From NCBI GenBank assembly GCA_020853395.1, contig JADYYY010000002.1, positions 424,930 through 488,929 on the forward strand: DNA of 64,000 nucleotides, read 5' to 3'. Both the position numbers and the translations under genes were made by a program. Below are positions 1-8,875 of the stretch, one piece after another; the first letter of the stretch is position 1; each line of letters starts with the position of its first letter. The notes under the pieces are model-generated. The model had not been told where the DNA came from. It saw nothing but the letters and a program-made list of their open reading frames with translations, and made no database searches. This DNA is from Acidobacteriota bacterium (GTDB lineage Bacteria; Acidobacteriota; Vicinamibacteria; Vicinamibacterales; SCN-69-37).

Positions 1-1
1 C

Positions 2-1321
2 GCGCTCGACTGGCGGGTCGTCGGGTTCGTCATCGCGGCTGCCGCGGTCGTGGGGATCATGGTGGCGCTCATCCCGATGCTCGCGGTGCTCGGAGCTCGG
101 GATGCGCACGTTCAGTCCTCGATCCGGGAAGGCGCCGGCCGCGCCACCGCCGGTCCGGCCGCGAGCCGGCTGCGCGACAGCCTGATCGTCGCGGAGATCG
201 CCATCGCGTTCGTGCTCGCGGTCGGCGCGGCGCTCCTGGTTCGGGAGCTGGTCCGGTTGAAGAACGTCGATCCCGGCGTGAGCACCCGGAACGTCATGAC
301 GTTCCACCTCGGCTACCGCGGCGCGTCGCCTCCCGATCCTCGCCAGTTCTACGCGATCGAAGACCGCGTCCGGCAATTGCCCGGCACGGCGGCGGCGGGC
401 GTCACGCAGCTCGTGCCGCTCCAGAATTGGGGTTGGACGAGCAGCTCGTCCGATTTCGCCGTTCGAGGACGCCCGCGGCTGTCACCAGAGTTTCCGATCC
501 AGATGCGCTACGTCACGCCCGGCTACCTGGCCACGCTGCGCGTGGCCGTCAGATCCGGCCGGGGATTCACGGCTGACGACACGGCCAGCGCGACTCCTGC
601 CGTCGTGATCAACGAGACGCTGGCGCGCCGGTGTTGTGCCGGGTTCGATCCGGTCGGCCAGATCACCAACCGCGGCACCATCGTCGGCGTGGTGGCAGAC
701 GTTCGGCAGGCATCGCTCGATCGACCCGCCGAACCCGAGCTGTACTTCCCGATCGCGCAGAACTGGTCGCAGATCTCCGAGCTCGGGATGACGCTCCTCG
801 TTCGGACGACGACGGCTCCAGCCGGGCTGACGGATGTCGTCCGCTCGGTCGTACACGACGTGAACCCCGACCTCGCGGTGTTCGACGTCAAGGGCATGGA
901 TCAGGTGATCGCCGACTCGCTCGCGGAGTTCACGCTGTATCTGTCGGTCGTCACCGCATTCGCTGCGCTCGCCCTGGTGCTGGCAGCGAGCGGGACGTAC
1001 GGCGTGATCGCGTATCTGGCCGCGTCGCGGACACAGGAGTTCGCGGTGAGAGCGGCGCTCGGTGCCCGTCGGGCCGCGATCGCACGGCTCGTGCTCGCGC
1101 GCGGGGCGCGCATCGTCGGCCTTGGCCTGCTCATCGGCCTCGCCGGCGCGCTGGCCGCCAGCTCGATGGTGGTCGGTCTGCCCGTCAAGGTGCGCGAGCC
1201 CGACCTGGAGACGCTCGCGCCCTTGGCGGCCGCGCTCTTCGTCCTCGCAATGACGGCGTCGCTGCTACCCGCCATCCACGCTTCCCGCGTCGATCCAGTC
1301 CGGGCTCTGAAGGCCGAGTGA
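2..1321 (+). CDS. ADOP-family (MacB/FtsX-like) permease, 3' part
   Basis: C-terminal half of a giant ABC-type permease; the open frame enters from the window edge, so the true start lies upstream. The visible part has a membrane segment at the edge, a variable linker with D-S-L-I-V-A-E-I-A-I-A before another membrane helix, a large extracytoplasmic MacB-type periplasmic domain, and a C-terminal FtsX domain of three to four helices with the family signature of an R-x-x-E-x-A-V-R-x-A-L-G-A loop. It ends with the usual I-H-A-S-R-V-D-P-V-x-A-L-K-x-E tail. Such permeases are expanded in Acidobacteriota and usually lack a dedicated ATPase next door; substrates are unknown. It converges on the histidine kinase gene, with only 7 bp between the two stop codons. 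Confidence 0.88.
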   Translation, partial: ALDWRVVGFVIAAAAVVGIMVALIPMLAVLGARDAHVQSSIREGAGRATAGPAASRLRDSLIVAEIAIAFVLAVGAALLVRELVRLKNVDPGVSTRNVMTFHLGYRGASPPDPRQFYAIEDRVRQLPGTAAAGVTQLVPLQNWGWTSSSSDFAVRGRPRLSPEFPIQMRYVTPGYLATLRVAVRSGRGFTADDTASATPAVVINETLARRCCAGFDPVGQITNRGTIVGVVADVRQASLDRPAEPELYFPIAQNWSQISELGMTLLVRTTTAPAGLTDVVRSVVHDVNPDLAVFDVKGMDQVIADSLAEFTLYLSVVTAFAALALVLAASGTYGVIAYLAASRTQEFAVRAALGARRAAIARLVLARGARIVGLGLLIGLAGALAASSMVVGLPVKVREPDLETLAPLAAALFVLAMTASLLPAIHASRVDPVRALKAE

Positions 1322-1328
1322 GGTGCGA

Positions 1329-2459
1329 CTATGCCGGCGCCGCCGGCAGTTCCACCGTCACGCGGAGCCCGCCGCCGGCGCGAGGTGCGAGCGTCACGGT
1401 TCCGTCGTGCGCCGTCGCGATGCTCTTGACGATCGCCAGGCCGAGGCCGACGCCGGCGTGGTCGGTGCGGACCCGCTCGGTGCCCCGTTGAAAGGGCGCC
1501 ATGAGCGTGGACACCAGGTCTGGAGCCAGTGTCTCGCCGGTGTTCTCGACCATGAGCACCACGGTTTCCGGTTGCAGGCTGGTCGTCACCCTGACGGTAC
1601 CGCGTTCAGGCAGGTTGTGGACGATCGCGTTGTGCACGAGGTTCGTCGTCATCTGCAGCAGGAGTGCGTGCGAGCCGACCGTGGGCGTCACGTCGCCGGA
1701 CGTCTCGATGCTGAGGCCGCGCTTTTCGGCGAGGGGGAGCAGCGTTTCCGTGGCCTCTTCCGCGACGAGGGACAAGTCGACAGGCTCTCGAGCGAAGGAC
1801 CGCCGGTCGGCGCGGCTGAGCAGGAGCAGGGCCTCGGTGAGATCGATCGCGCGGGTGTTGATGACGCGGAGACGGTCGATGAGCTCGCCGGTGTCGCTCG
1901 CCGGATCGTTCCTGGCGACATCCAGCATGGTCTGCGTGATCGTCAACGGCGTGCGCAACTCGTGGGAAGCGTTGGCCGCGAACCTCCGTTGCTCGCCGAC
2001 ATGGGCCTCGATCCGCTCGAGCATGGTGTCGAACGCGTCGGCCAGCTCGCGAAACTCGTCCCGCCGGCCCGGCAACCGGATGCGGTGAGCGAGCGATCCG
2101 CTCGTGGCCGCGCGCGTCGCATCGGTGATGCGACTCAAGGGCGCGAGCATGCGGCCCGCGAGAATCCATCCTCCTGCGAGCCCGAAGACGAGGAGAAATG
2201 CCAGCACGATGGCCGCGGCTGGAGCGTACGCGCGCAGCAGGAACGCACGGTTCCCGGGCACCAGAGCCCCGAGCGTGCTGATCGCCGCGTCGGGAATGTA
2301 CCGCAACAGAAGGTGATCGACCGATCGCCCAGGCTGGCCCGCGAACCACGCGGCCACGAGCATCAGGAAGCCGGCCAGCATCAGGAATCCGGCGTAGCTC
2401 AGCGTGAGTTTGAGGCGAACGCTCAGCCCGGGATCTCTATCCACCACCACCTCGCTCAC
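1329..2459 (-). CDS. Sensor histidine kinase (HAMP-HisKA-HATPase)
   Basis: Membrane sensor kinase of 376 residues. Two membrane helices (about 18-40 and 79-101) flank a short extracytoplasmic loop of about 40 residues; a HAMP region follows (about 102-155), then the dimerisation/phosphoacceptor helix with S-H-E-L-R-T-P-L (His166), and the ATPase domain with N box (V-H-N-A, about 276), G1 box V-E-N-T-G, F-type motif P-F-Q-R-G and G2 box G-V-G-L-G-L-A. All catalytic motifs are intact. It lies 31 bp downstream of the response regulator on the same strand, so the pair is one operon. The short sensor loop and the neighbouring D,D-carboxypeptidase and permease suggest a cell-envelope stimulus; that is inference. 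Confidence 0.93.
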   Translation of the reverse strand: MSEVVVDRDPGLSVRLKLTLSYAGFLMLAGFLMLVAAWFAGQPGRSVDHLLLRYIPDAAISTLGALVPGNRAFLLRAYAPAAAIVLAFLLVFGLAGGWILAGRMLAPLSRITDATRAATSGSLAHRIRLPGRRDEFRELADAFDTMLERIEAHVGEQRRFAANASHELRTPLTITQTMLDVARNDPASDTGELIDRLRVINTRAIDLTEALLLLSRADRRSFAREPVDLSLVAEEATETLLPLAEKRGLSIETSGDVTPTVGSHALLLQMTTNLVHNAIVHNLPERGTVRVTTSLQPETVVLMVENTGETLAPDLVSTLMAPFQRGTERVRTDHAGVGLGLAIVKSIATAHDGTVTLAPRAGGGLRVTVELPAAPA

Positions 2460-2490
2460 GCCCGCCGGGTCGTTTCACGCACGGACGCGT

Positions 2491-3156
2491 TCACGGCGTC
2501 GTGTCGATGCGGTAGCCAACGCCCGGCACCGTGGCAATCAGCCAGGGTTCGCCGAGCCGTTTGCGCAGAGCCGAGACCGTGATGCGCACGGCGTTGGTGA
2601 ACGGGTCTGCGTGCTCGTCCCACGCGCGGGCCAGGAGCTCTTCGGCGCTCACGACCCCGCCGTCGGCCGCGACGAGGACCTCGAGCACGGCGAACTGTTT
2701 TCTCGTGAGCGCGACGTAGCGGCCGTCGCGGTAGACCTCACGGCGGAACGGATCCAGCCGCAGGCCAGCGATCTCGCGGACGGGCGGCCTGTTGTAGCCG
2801 CGCCTGCGGTTGAGGGCTCGAAGTCTGAGCACGAGCTCTCGCAGATCGAACGGCTTGGTGAGGTAGTCGTCGGCGCCGAGCTCGAAGCCGGACGCCTTGT
2901 CGTCCAGCCGATCGGCGGCAGTGAGCATGAGGATCGGCATGCCGCTGCCGGAGGCCACGATGCGCCTGGCGATCTCGTCGCCGGACGGACCGGGGATGTC
3001 GCGGTCGAGGACGGCGATGTCGTAGACGTTGATGCTCAGCAGTTCGAGCGCGGTGTCCCCGTCACCGGCGACGTCGGCGGCAATCGCTTCCAGACGCAGG
3101 CCATCGCGGATGGCGTCCGCCAGATACGGCTCGTCCTCGACGATCAGCACGCGCAT
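2491..3156 (-). CDS. OmpR/PhoB-family response regulator
   Basis: DNA-binding response regulator of 221 residues, cognate to the kinase downstream. The receiver domain (1-115) has the acidic pocket at Glu7/Asp8, phospho-acceptor Asp51 in V-L-D-R-D-I-P-G, Thr79 and Lys101 in the L-T-K-P-F loop. A C-terminal winged helix (about 125-221) has the typical L-T-R-K-Q-F-A-V-L-E and V-R-x-T-V-S-A-L-R-K-R-L segments. It is transcribed divergently from the M15 peptidase gene; the 89-bp gap holds tandem repeats that look like its operator, so autoregulation and control of the peptidase-permease operon are likely. Confidence 0.95.
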   Translation of the reverse strand: MRVLIVEDEPYLADAIRDGLRLEAIAADVAGDGDTALELLSINVYDIAVLDRDIPGPSGDEIARRIVASGSGMPILMLTAADRLDDKASGFELGADDYLTKPFDLRELVLRLRALNRRRGYNRPPVREIAGLRLDPFRREVYRDGRYVALTRKQFAVLEVLVAADGGVVSAEELLARAWDEHADPFTNAVRITVSALRKRLGEPWLIATVPGVGYRIDTTP

Positions 3157-3181
3157 AGCCCCTCGATGCTACGGGCCGCGA

Positions 3182-3213
3182 CATATCGTCCGCATATCGA
3201 AAACCGCATACGC
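3182..3213. promoter_or_regulatory. Candidate response-regulator operator (tandem CATATCG)
   Basis: Two perfect CATATCG heptamers start at 3182 and 3193, exactly 11 bp apart, with a weaker CATACGC copy at 3207. Tandem direct repeats with an 11-bp period are the usual binding pattern of OmpR/PhoB-type dimers. The site lies between the divergent response-regulator and M15-peptidase genes. Binding is inferred from spacing and position. Confidence 0.45.
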
Positions 3214-3245
3214 GCTGGCAACGCCATGCCGTCCAGACTACCGGT

Positions 3246-3818
3246 ATGGCGCACACCGAGCCAGCGCGAACCGCAGCCCGGCGGCCCCGATCGATCGCGC
3301 TCGCGGCGCTGGTCGCCCTGAGCCTGACGTTCGTCGGCGTCGTCAGCGGTCCACCGATGGCGCTTGGCGAGGCAGATGGCGCCGTGCCTCGCGGCGCGAC
3401 ACCCTTCGATGACGCGCTGCCCGCCGTGACCCACCTCGATCCAGACCTGCTGGCAGCGCTCCGTCACGCGGCGGCGGATGCTGCCCGCGACGGGATCGAG
3501 ATCGTTGTCAATGGCGGCTGGCGCTCGCCGGGTTACCAGCAACAGCTCCTTCGAGAGGCGGTCTCGACGTACGGCTCGGCAGAACGAGCCGCGCGCTGGG
3601 TCGCCACCGCGGCCACGTCGTCTCATGTGTCGGGACACGCGGTCGATCTCGGGCCGTCCCACGCCGCGGTATGGCTCGCGGCGCACGGCGTCGAGCACGG
3701 ACTCTGCCGGGTCTACCGCAACGAACCGTGGCACTACGAACTGCACAAGGACGCCATCGCCCACGGGTGCCCACCGATGTACGCGGATCCCAGCCACGAC
3801 CCAAGGATGCAACAATGA
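3246..3818 (+). CDS. Peptidase M15 / VanY-like D-alanyl-D-alanine carboxypeptidase
   Basis: Exported 190-residue metallopeptidase that probably trims the terminal D-Ala of peptidoglycan stem peptides. An N-terminal hydrophobic segment (about 16-40) acts as signal or anchor. The M15B core has the G-G-W-R-S motif (about 90-94), S-S-H-V-S-G-H-A-V-D supplying zinc ligands His127 and Asp134, and E-P-W-H-Y-E supplying catalytic Glu160 and third ligand His163. Its stop codon overlaps the start of the next permease gene (ATGA), implying translational coupling. The neighbourhood of a two-component system plus VanY-like enzyme resembles the regulatory half of glycopeptide-resistance clusters, but no VanH, VanA or VanX homologue is present here. 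Confidence 0.87.
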   Translation: MAHTEPARTAARRPRSIALAALVALSLTFVGVVSGPPMALGEADGAVPRGATPFDDALPAVTHLDPDLLAALRHAAADAARDGIEIVVNGGWRSPGYQQQLLREAVSTYGSAERAARWVATAATSSHVSGHAVDLGPSHAAVWLAAHGVEHGLCRVYRNEPWHYELHKDAIAHGCPPMYADPSHDPRMQQ

Positions 3819-6391
3819 CCGGTCGAACGACGCCGGCGCGCACGAGCCGTGCAGCCGTCGGCACCCCTACTGGACCACCGCTCCGCCTCTTCGCGACGAT
3901 CGACACGTTCGCGCAGGACGCCCGTCACGCGTTGCGGTTGATGCGGCGCGATCCGGCGTTCACCCTCACCGCGCTCGCCACGCTCGCGCTCGGCATCGGC
4001 CTCAACACCGCCATCTTCTCCGTCGCGTACGGCGTGCTCTGGCGTCCGCTGCCGTATGACGATCCCGATCGGCTCGTCGTGGTCTCGTCGGCGCAACAGA
4101 CGCCGGTGGGCATCAAGACCTTCCAGACCTGGGCACCTGTGACGTTCGAGGGGCTTCGCCCCCGCGTCTCCGCCCTGGACGATCTCGCGGCGTACAACCC
4201 GATCGATGCCGAGCTCACCGGACGCGGCGAGCCGCTGCAGGTGCCGGGGCTTCACGTGAGCCCGAACTTCTTTGCCATGCTCGGCGTCCAGCCCGCGCGC
4301 GGCCGCGCGTTCCTCGCCGGCGCCGCCGCGCCCGAGGACGATCGGAGCGCCATCGTCAGCGACCGGCTGTGGCGCACCTCGCTCGGAGCCGATCCGGCGA
4401 TCCTCGGACAGTCGATCGCCGTGGACGGCGTCCCGCGCACCGTCGTCGGCGTGCTGCCGCCAGATTTCAGCTTCAGGCCGGTGATCCGGCCGGGCGCGCT
4501 GCCGGAGGTCGATATCTTTCTGTCCAACCGGTGGGCCGGCGACACCGGCCAGAGTGCGTTTCTCTTCTTGCTGGGTCGCATGAAGCCAGGCGTGACGCGG
4601 CCACGCGTGGAAGCCGAGCTGACGGCGCTCGTGAACGGGTCGTCGATCGTGCCCGCCGGCGCGATGTCGCAAGCCGGCGCGTTCGTGGCGGGCGCCCGCA
4701 CGCTCGCCCGCACGGTCGGCCTGCAGGAGTACGGCACCGAGCCGGTGCGCACGCTGCTGCTGATGCTGGTCGGGGCGGTGTCGTTCGTGCTGCTGATTGC
4801 CTGCGTCAACGTCGCGAACCTGCAGATGGCACGTCTCACCGCGCGCCGCGGCGAGCTGTCCATCCGCATGGCCCTCGGCGCGGGCCGTGGCCGGATCGTG
4901 CGCCAGTTGCTCACCGAAGCGGCCGTGTTGTCGCTCGCGGGCGCAGTGCTCGGCGTGTTGCTCGCCACGATCGCCATCGCCGTCACGCTGCCGCTCGTGC
5001 CGCAATCCGTGCTGCCGCGCGTTGGCGGCATCGTGATCGACGCTCGCGTGATGGCGTTCTGTCTTGGCCTGTCGCTCGTCTCGACGCTCGTGATCGGCCT
5101 GCTGCCGGCGCTCCGGGTCAGCAGCGCCGCGTTCGGCGAGGCTCGCGCGCTGCATGCCGGCGAGACGCGCACGACGAGCGACCATCAAGGGGACCGTCTG
5201 CGGACGCTGCTGGTCGCCGGGCAGATCGCCATGACGCTCGTGCTGCTGATCGGCGCGGGCCTGCTGATTCACAGCTTCGTGCGTCTCACGTCGGTGTCGC
5301 CCGGCTTCGTTGCGGACGGACGCGACGGCGTCGTGCAGGTCGTCAGGGTGGCCCTGCCGGAACGTCTCTACGCCGAGCCCGAGCGCATCCAGTCGTTCGC
5401 GCGCAGCGTGCTCGATCGCATCCGATACCTGCCGGGTGTGAAGTCCGCGAGCGTGATCAACTCCGCGCCGTTCGGGCGGATGTTCATCCAGGGCGCCTTC
5501 GAAATCGAGGGACAGCCGAAGCCGACGCTCGCGGCGGGCACGCCGAAGATCGAGGCGGGCTACTTCACGACCATGGGAATCCCGCTGCTGGCGGGACGCG
5601 AATTCAGCCCCAGGGACACGGCGGACGCGCCGAAGGTCGTGATCATCAGCGAGCGCATCGCGCGCGAGTACTTCCCCGGTGGCCCCGCCACGGCGCTTGG
5701 CCAGCGCGTGCGCGTCGGGATCTTCGACGCTGACGGCGAGTGGCTGACGGTGGTCGGCGTGGTCGCCGACATCCGGCAGCAGGGGCTCGATGAGGACCTG
5801 AAGCCCATGATCTACGCGCCGTTCCAGCAGGAGCGCGCGGCGCCGTTCCTGCTGCGCTTCGTGTCGTTCGTCGCGCGCACCGTCACACCCGCCAGCGTCG
5901 TCGAAGGCATCCGCGCGGAAATCCGCCGTGCCGCGCCCGACCTGCCGATCGCGGGCATGACGACGATGGACGAAGCGGTGGCGGCGTCGGTGGCGGCGCC
6001 TCGTTTCCGGACGTTGCTACTCGGGCTGTTCGCCACGGCCGCGACGCTGATCGCCACCTGCGGCCTCTACGGGTTGATGGCCTACACGGTGACGCAGCGC
6101 CGCCGCGAGATCGGCGTACGCATGGCGCTCGGCGCCACGCGCCGCGACGTGCTCCGCCTCGTGCTCACGCGCGCGCTCCACATCGTCGTCGCCGGCCTCG
6201 TCGTCGGCCTCGCGGGCGCCGCCGGCGTCACGCGCGTGCTACGGACGTTCCTGTTCGGCGTGACGCCCACCGACCCGCTCGTGTTCGTGGCCGTTACGCT
6301 GCTGCTCCTGGCGGTCGGGCTGATGGCGGCATGGCTACCCGCGCGCCGCGCCACGCGGATCGACCCGTGGGCGGCGTTGCGCGCCGAGTAA
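3815..6391 (+). CDS. ADOP-family (MacB/FtsX-like) permease
   Basis: Full-length giant permease of 858 residues with two MacB-periplasmic-domain/FtsX-domain repeats. The ATG at 3815 is chosen over longer in-frame extensions because it overlaps the upstream stop as ATGA and leaves the typical N-terminus (D-A-R-H-A-L-R-L-M-R-R-D-P-A-F-T), followed by helix 1 with L-A-L-G-I-G-L-N-T-A. The first half ends in FtsX helices with R-R-G-E-L-S-I-R-M-A-L-G-A-G; the second half ends with R-R-R-E-I-G-V-R-M-A-L-G-A and a tail of R-A-T-R-I-D-P-W-A-A-L-R-A-E. It lacks the long soluble N-terminal prefix seen in the PadR-linked copy at 11252. Coupling to the D,D-carboxypeptidase suggests a role in envelope homeostasis or efflux; the substrate is unknown. 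Confidence 0.93.
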   Translation: MTGRTTPARTSRAAVGTPTGPPLRLFATIDTFAQDARHALRLMRRDPAFTLTALATLALGIGLNTAIFSVAYGVLWRPLPYDDPDRLVVVSSAQQTPVGIKTFQTWAPVTFEGLRPRVSALDDLAAYNPIDAELTGRGEPLQVPGLHVSPNFFAMLGVQPARGRAFLAGAAAPEDDRSAIVSDRLWRTSLGADPAILGQSIAVDGVPRTVVGVLPPDFSFRPVIRPGALPEVDIFLSNRWAGDTGQSAFLFLLGRMKPGVTRPRVEAELTALVNGSSIVPAGAMSQAGAFVAGARTLARTVGLQEYGTEPVRTLLLMLVGAVSFVLLIACVNVANLQMARLTARRGELSIRMALGAGRGRIVRQLLTEAAVLSLAGAVLGVLLATIAIAVTLPLVPQSVLPRVGGIVIDARVMAFCLGLSLVSTLVIGLLPALRVSSAAFGEARALHAGETRTTSDHQGDRLRTLLVAGQIAMTLVLLIGAGLLIHSFVRLTSVSPGFVADGRDGVVQVVRVALPERLYAEPERIQSFARSVLDRIRYLPGVKSASVINSAPFGRMFIQGAFEIEGQPKPTLAAGTPKIEAGYFTTMGIPLLAGREFSPRDTADAPKVVIISERIAREYFPGGPATALGQRVRVGIFDADGEWLTVVGVVADIRQQGLDEDLKPMIYAPFQQERAAPFLLRFVSFVARTVTPASVVEGIRAEIRRAAPDLPIAGMTTMDEAVAASVAAPRFRTLLLGLFATAATLIATCGLYGLMAYTVTQRRREIGVRMALGATRRDVLRLVLTRALHIVVAGLVVGLAGAAGVTRVLRTFLFGVTPTDPLVFVAVTLLLLAVGLMAAWLPARRATRIDPWAALRAE

Positions 6392-6485
6392 CCGTCGACG
6401 AACGTGGCCGCGGCCAATCGAGCACGGGCGGCCGAGGAGTGTCTGTCAGCTTCGGGCTGACCGACTTCATAAGGAGTGTCAATTC

Positions 6486-6944
6486 ATGCGACGTATGACA
6501 GCAGTGCTGAGCGTGGCGGCCGTTGTCCTGATGGCGGTTGGTGTGGCCGCGCAGGCGAAGCCCAACTTCGCGGGCGAGTGGAAGCTGATGGTCGCGCGCG
6601 GTCAAGGCGAGCCCGGGGTGGACCTGACCGTCATCCAAAGCGCCAGCGCGATCGCCTTCGAGTACCGGGGCGGCGTGAAGCTCACCTGCAAGCTCGGGAG
6701 CGCGGTCAGCCAGAACGTGATGCCGGGAGGTGGCAACGCGCGAACCGACCAGATCGCCAAAGCGGTATGGGCTGGCAACAACCTCGTGGTGACCGCCACG
6801 ACAGGCGCCGGTGAAGAGACGCGCACGTTCTCGCTCGAAGATGGCTATCTCGTGGTCGATGTAGCGACGCCAGCGGGCAGGGGTGAAGTCCCGACCATTA
6901 CCAAGATGGTCTACGAGAGATACGAACGCGGCTTCGGCGGCTAG
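6486..6944 (+). CDS. Small secreted protein of unknown function
   Basis: A 152-residue exported protein. A classical signal peptide spans about residues 1-23, with likely cleavage after V-A-A-Q-A. The mature part begins P-N-F-A-G-E-W-K-L, like the many short lipocalin-type or immunoglobulin-like acidobacterial proteins that start N-F-S-G-x-W, and is rich in short beta strands. An AAGGAG ribosome-binding site lies 9 bp before the ATG. It stands alone between the permease and a convergent beta-barrel gene. No family was assigned with certainty. Confidence 0.75.
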   Translation: MRRMTAVLSVAAVVLMAVGVAAQAKPNFAGEWKLMVARGQGEPGVDLTVIQSASAIAFEYRGGVKLTCKLGSAVSQNVMPGGGNARTDQIAKAVWAGNNLVVTATTGAGEETRTFSLEDGYLVVDVATPAGRGEVPTITKMVYERYERGFGG

Positions 6945-7073
6945 GGCGTCAGGGGGCTGCCATCGCGCGTCGAGGAGCTACGAAGGGGAAGGCGCACAGG
7001 GTCATGACGGTCCTCGATCTGACTCTGATCTGATGTCCAAGCACGATCGCGCCAGCGATGGACCAGACGAGCA

Positions 7074-7673
7074 TCAGAAGCGCCAGGCGATGCCGCCGCG
7101 TACGGGAAAGCGTACGCCGAAGTAGTCCGATACGGCCTCGAGCGCCATGATGAACCGGGCGTCGACGAAGGCGTCGATACGCGGGGCCAGCGGCACGCGC
7201 ACGCCCGCGCCGTAGTAGATCACCTGGATGTTCCGCTCGTTGGCGTCGGGGAAGAACTCGTTCACGGTCGGCCGCGAGACGCCACGGCCGGCACCGCCGA
7301 CGACATAAGGAGAGACGCGCCTCTCTGCCAGAAACGCGTAGCGCAGTTCGGCGCTGACGAACGTCTCCGTCCCGCCCCGCTCGAAGGCGTATCCGTCTTC
7401 GAGTTGCTCGATCTCGTCCCGGACGTGCGACCGCTCCACGGTGACGAGCAGGCTGAGCCTGCGAGTGGGCGCGAAGCCGAGCGCGGCCGAGACCGTGCTG
7501 CCGACGTACGAGATCTGCGGTCCGGCGGCGGCTTCAAGGCTCAGCCGACGGTCTAACGCGCCCGAGGGCGTGCCTGTTCGATCCTGCGCCGTCGCTGCAT
7601 GGGTCACCAGCCCGAGCGCCAGCGAGACCAGCCCGCCGACGCGCCATATGCTCCCTGCCCCTCTCGCGGCCAT
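7074..7673 (-). CDS. Outer-membrane beta-barrel-like protein
   Basis: A 199-residue exported protein with a signal peptide (about 1-29, cleavage near T-A-Q) and alternating hydrophobic strands ending in an aromatic residue (G-G-I-A-W-R-F), the signature needed for Bam-mediated insertion. The P-Y-V-V-G-G-A-G segment is typical of OmpA/OmpW-like eight-stranded barrels. Function unknown; probably a small structural or adhesion barrel. Similar single barrels occur at 34129, 59838 and 61692. Confidence 0.75.
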   Translation of the reverse strand: MAARGAGSIWRVGGLVSLALGLVTHAATAQDRTGTPSGALDRRLSLEAAAGPQISYVGSTVSAALGFAPTRRLSLLVTVERSHVRDEIEQLEDGYAFERGGTETFVSAELRYAFLAERRVSPYVVGGAGRGVSRPTVNEFFPDANERNIQVIYYGAGVRVPLAPRIDAFVDARFIMALEAVSDYFGVRFPVRGGIAWRF

Positions 7674-7912
7674 GATGCCCTCGTCTCATCGTGTCATGCG
7701 CAAACGGCGGCAATCCCGGCTCATGCCTCCTTCGGCACGCCCGATGTGACCATCCGCTTCTCCAAGACCGCGGCCGCCGGCCGTAGTGATGACCTCGTGT
7801 CGGGTATGCGTGGCGCGCGGCGATCGCAAGTCAGGTGCGACCGTCGAGGAAGCCATGCGTGCGCGCGTCGTGCGCGCGGCGCGCACGGCCAGCGAAGAGC
7901 GATCGGCGAGCG

Positions 7913-8875
7913 TTAGACGAACAACTCCATCAGGAGCTCATCGTCTTCGACACCATCGATGATCACCTGTCGTGTCAGCCGTCCACCTTCGCGGAATCCG
8001 AGGGTCTCGTAAAAGGCGCGGGCGGCGGCATTGGAGGCTCGAACCTGGATCACGAGCTTGCTGTATCCCGAGTCACGGGCGAACGCCCGCGTCGCGTTCC
8101 ACAGGAGACGGCCGACGCCGCGCCTGCGCCACGGCTGCAGAAGAAACGTGCCCACTTGGCCTACATGGGCCATCGAGCTGAGCGACGATGACCATCGATC
8201 GAGGATTTGAAGGCCGACGATGTGTCCCGTCTCGTCGACGGCGACATGAATCGTCTCTCGAGGCGAGAGCGAATCGAGGTAGCGTCGTTCCTCTTCGACG
8301 GTCCACACGCGGTCGATGGCCGAGTGAACCCGCTCTGAGGCGACCGCCTCGAGCACGGCGACGATACCCGGCGCATCGTCGGCGACGGCGCGTCGAATGC
8401 GCGGGATCGCCGGCGCCGATCCCAGGTCAAGGTGCAGGAACTGATTGAACTCGCTCGGCTCGTAATCGCCGAAGGCGCTTCCGTTGACGAAGCCGCGCTT
8501 GCGATACAGCGCCAGCGCCGGCTCGAACGAAGCCCCCGAACCCGTTTCCAACGACAGCCGCGCATAGCCGCGTCTGCCGGCCTCAGCGATGATGTGCTCG
8601 AGGATCCTGCTCGCCACGCCTCTTCTCAGATGGGCGTTGGCCGTGCGCATGGATTTGATCTCCCCGGCTCTCGCGTCGAGCTCCTTGAGCGCGCCGACAC
8701 CCAACAACTCTTCGCCCTCCCACATTGCGTAGAAGGTGATGTCCTGCATCTGCAAGCCAGACCAGTCGAGCGCGAACACATGGCCGGCGGGAGAGTTAGC
8801 GTGCATGTCTTCGAGATGGCGCCTGAGCAGCGCCTTCACGCGATCGTCGTCGAAGTCGCCAGGTCTGATGTCCAT
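7913..8875 (-). CDS. Tandem GNAT N-acetyltransferase
   Basis: A 320-residue protein made of two acetyltransferase domains. The ATG at 8875 is preferred to an in-frame extension to 9025: it follows a GGCGGAG ribosome site and starts the typical M-D-I-R-P-G-D-F. Domain 1 (about 1-150) resembles the PhnO/YjdJ-like group, with E-I-K-S-M-R-T and a degenerate acetyl-CoA loop R-R-G-V-A. Domain 2 (about 155-320) has the canonical Q-P-W-R-R-R-G-V-G-R-L-L pyrophosphate loop and N-A-A-A-R-A-F-Y-E-T-L-G-F-R near the end. The substrate is unknown; fused GNATs can have one catalytic and one structural half, and domain 2 has the better-preserved loop. Confidence 0.85.
   Translation of the reverse strand: MDIRPGDFDDDRVKALLRRHLEDMHANSPAGHVFALDWSGLQMQDITFYAMWEGEELLGVGALKELDARAGEIKSMRTANAHLRRGVASRILEHIIAEAGRRGYARLSLETGSGASFEPALALYRKRGFVNGSAFGDYEPSEFNQFLHLDLGSAPAIPRIRRAVADDAPGIVAVLEAVASERVHSAIDRVWTVEEERRYLDSLSPRETIHVAVDETGHIVGLQILDRWSSSLSSMAHVGQVGTFLLQPWRRRGVGRLLWNATRAFARDSGYSKLVIQVRASNAAARAFYETLGFREGGRLTRQVIIDGVEDDELLMELFV

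Noticed and set aside
3246..6391. A glycopeptide-resistance (van) cluster.
   Set aside because: Only a VanY-like enzyme and a two-component system are present; no ligase, dehydrogenase or VanX homologue.
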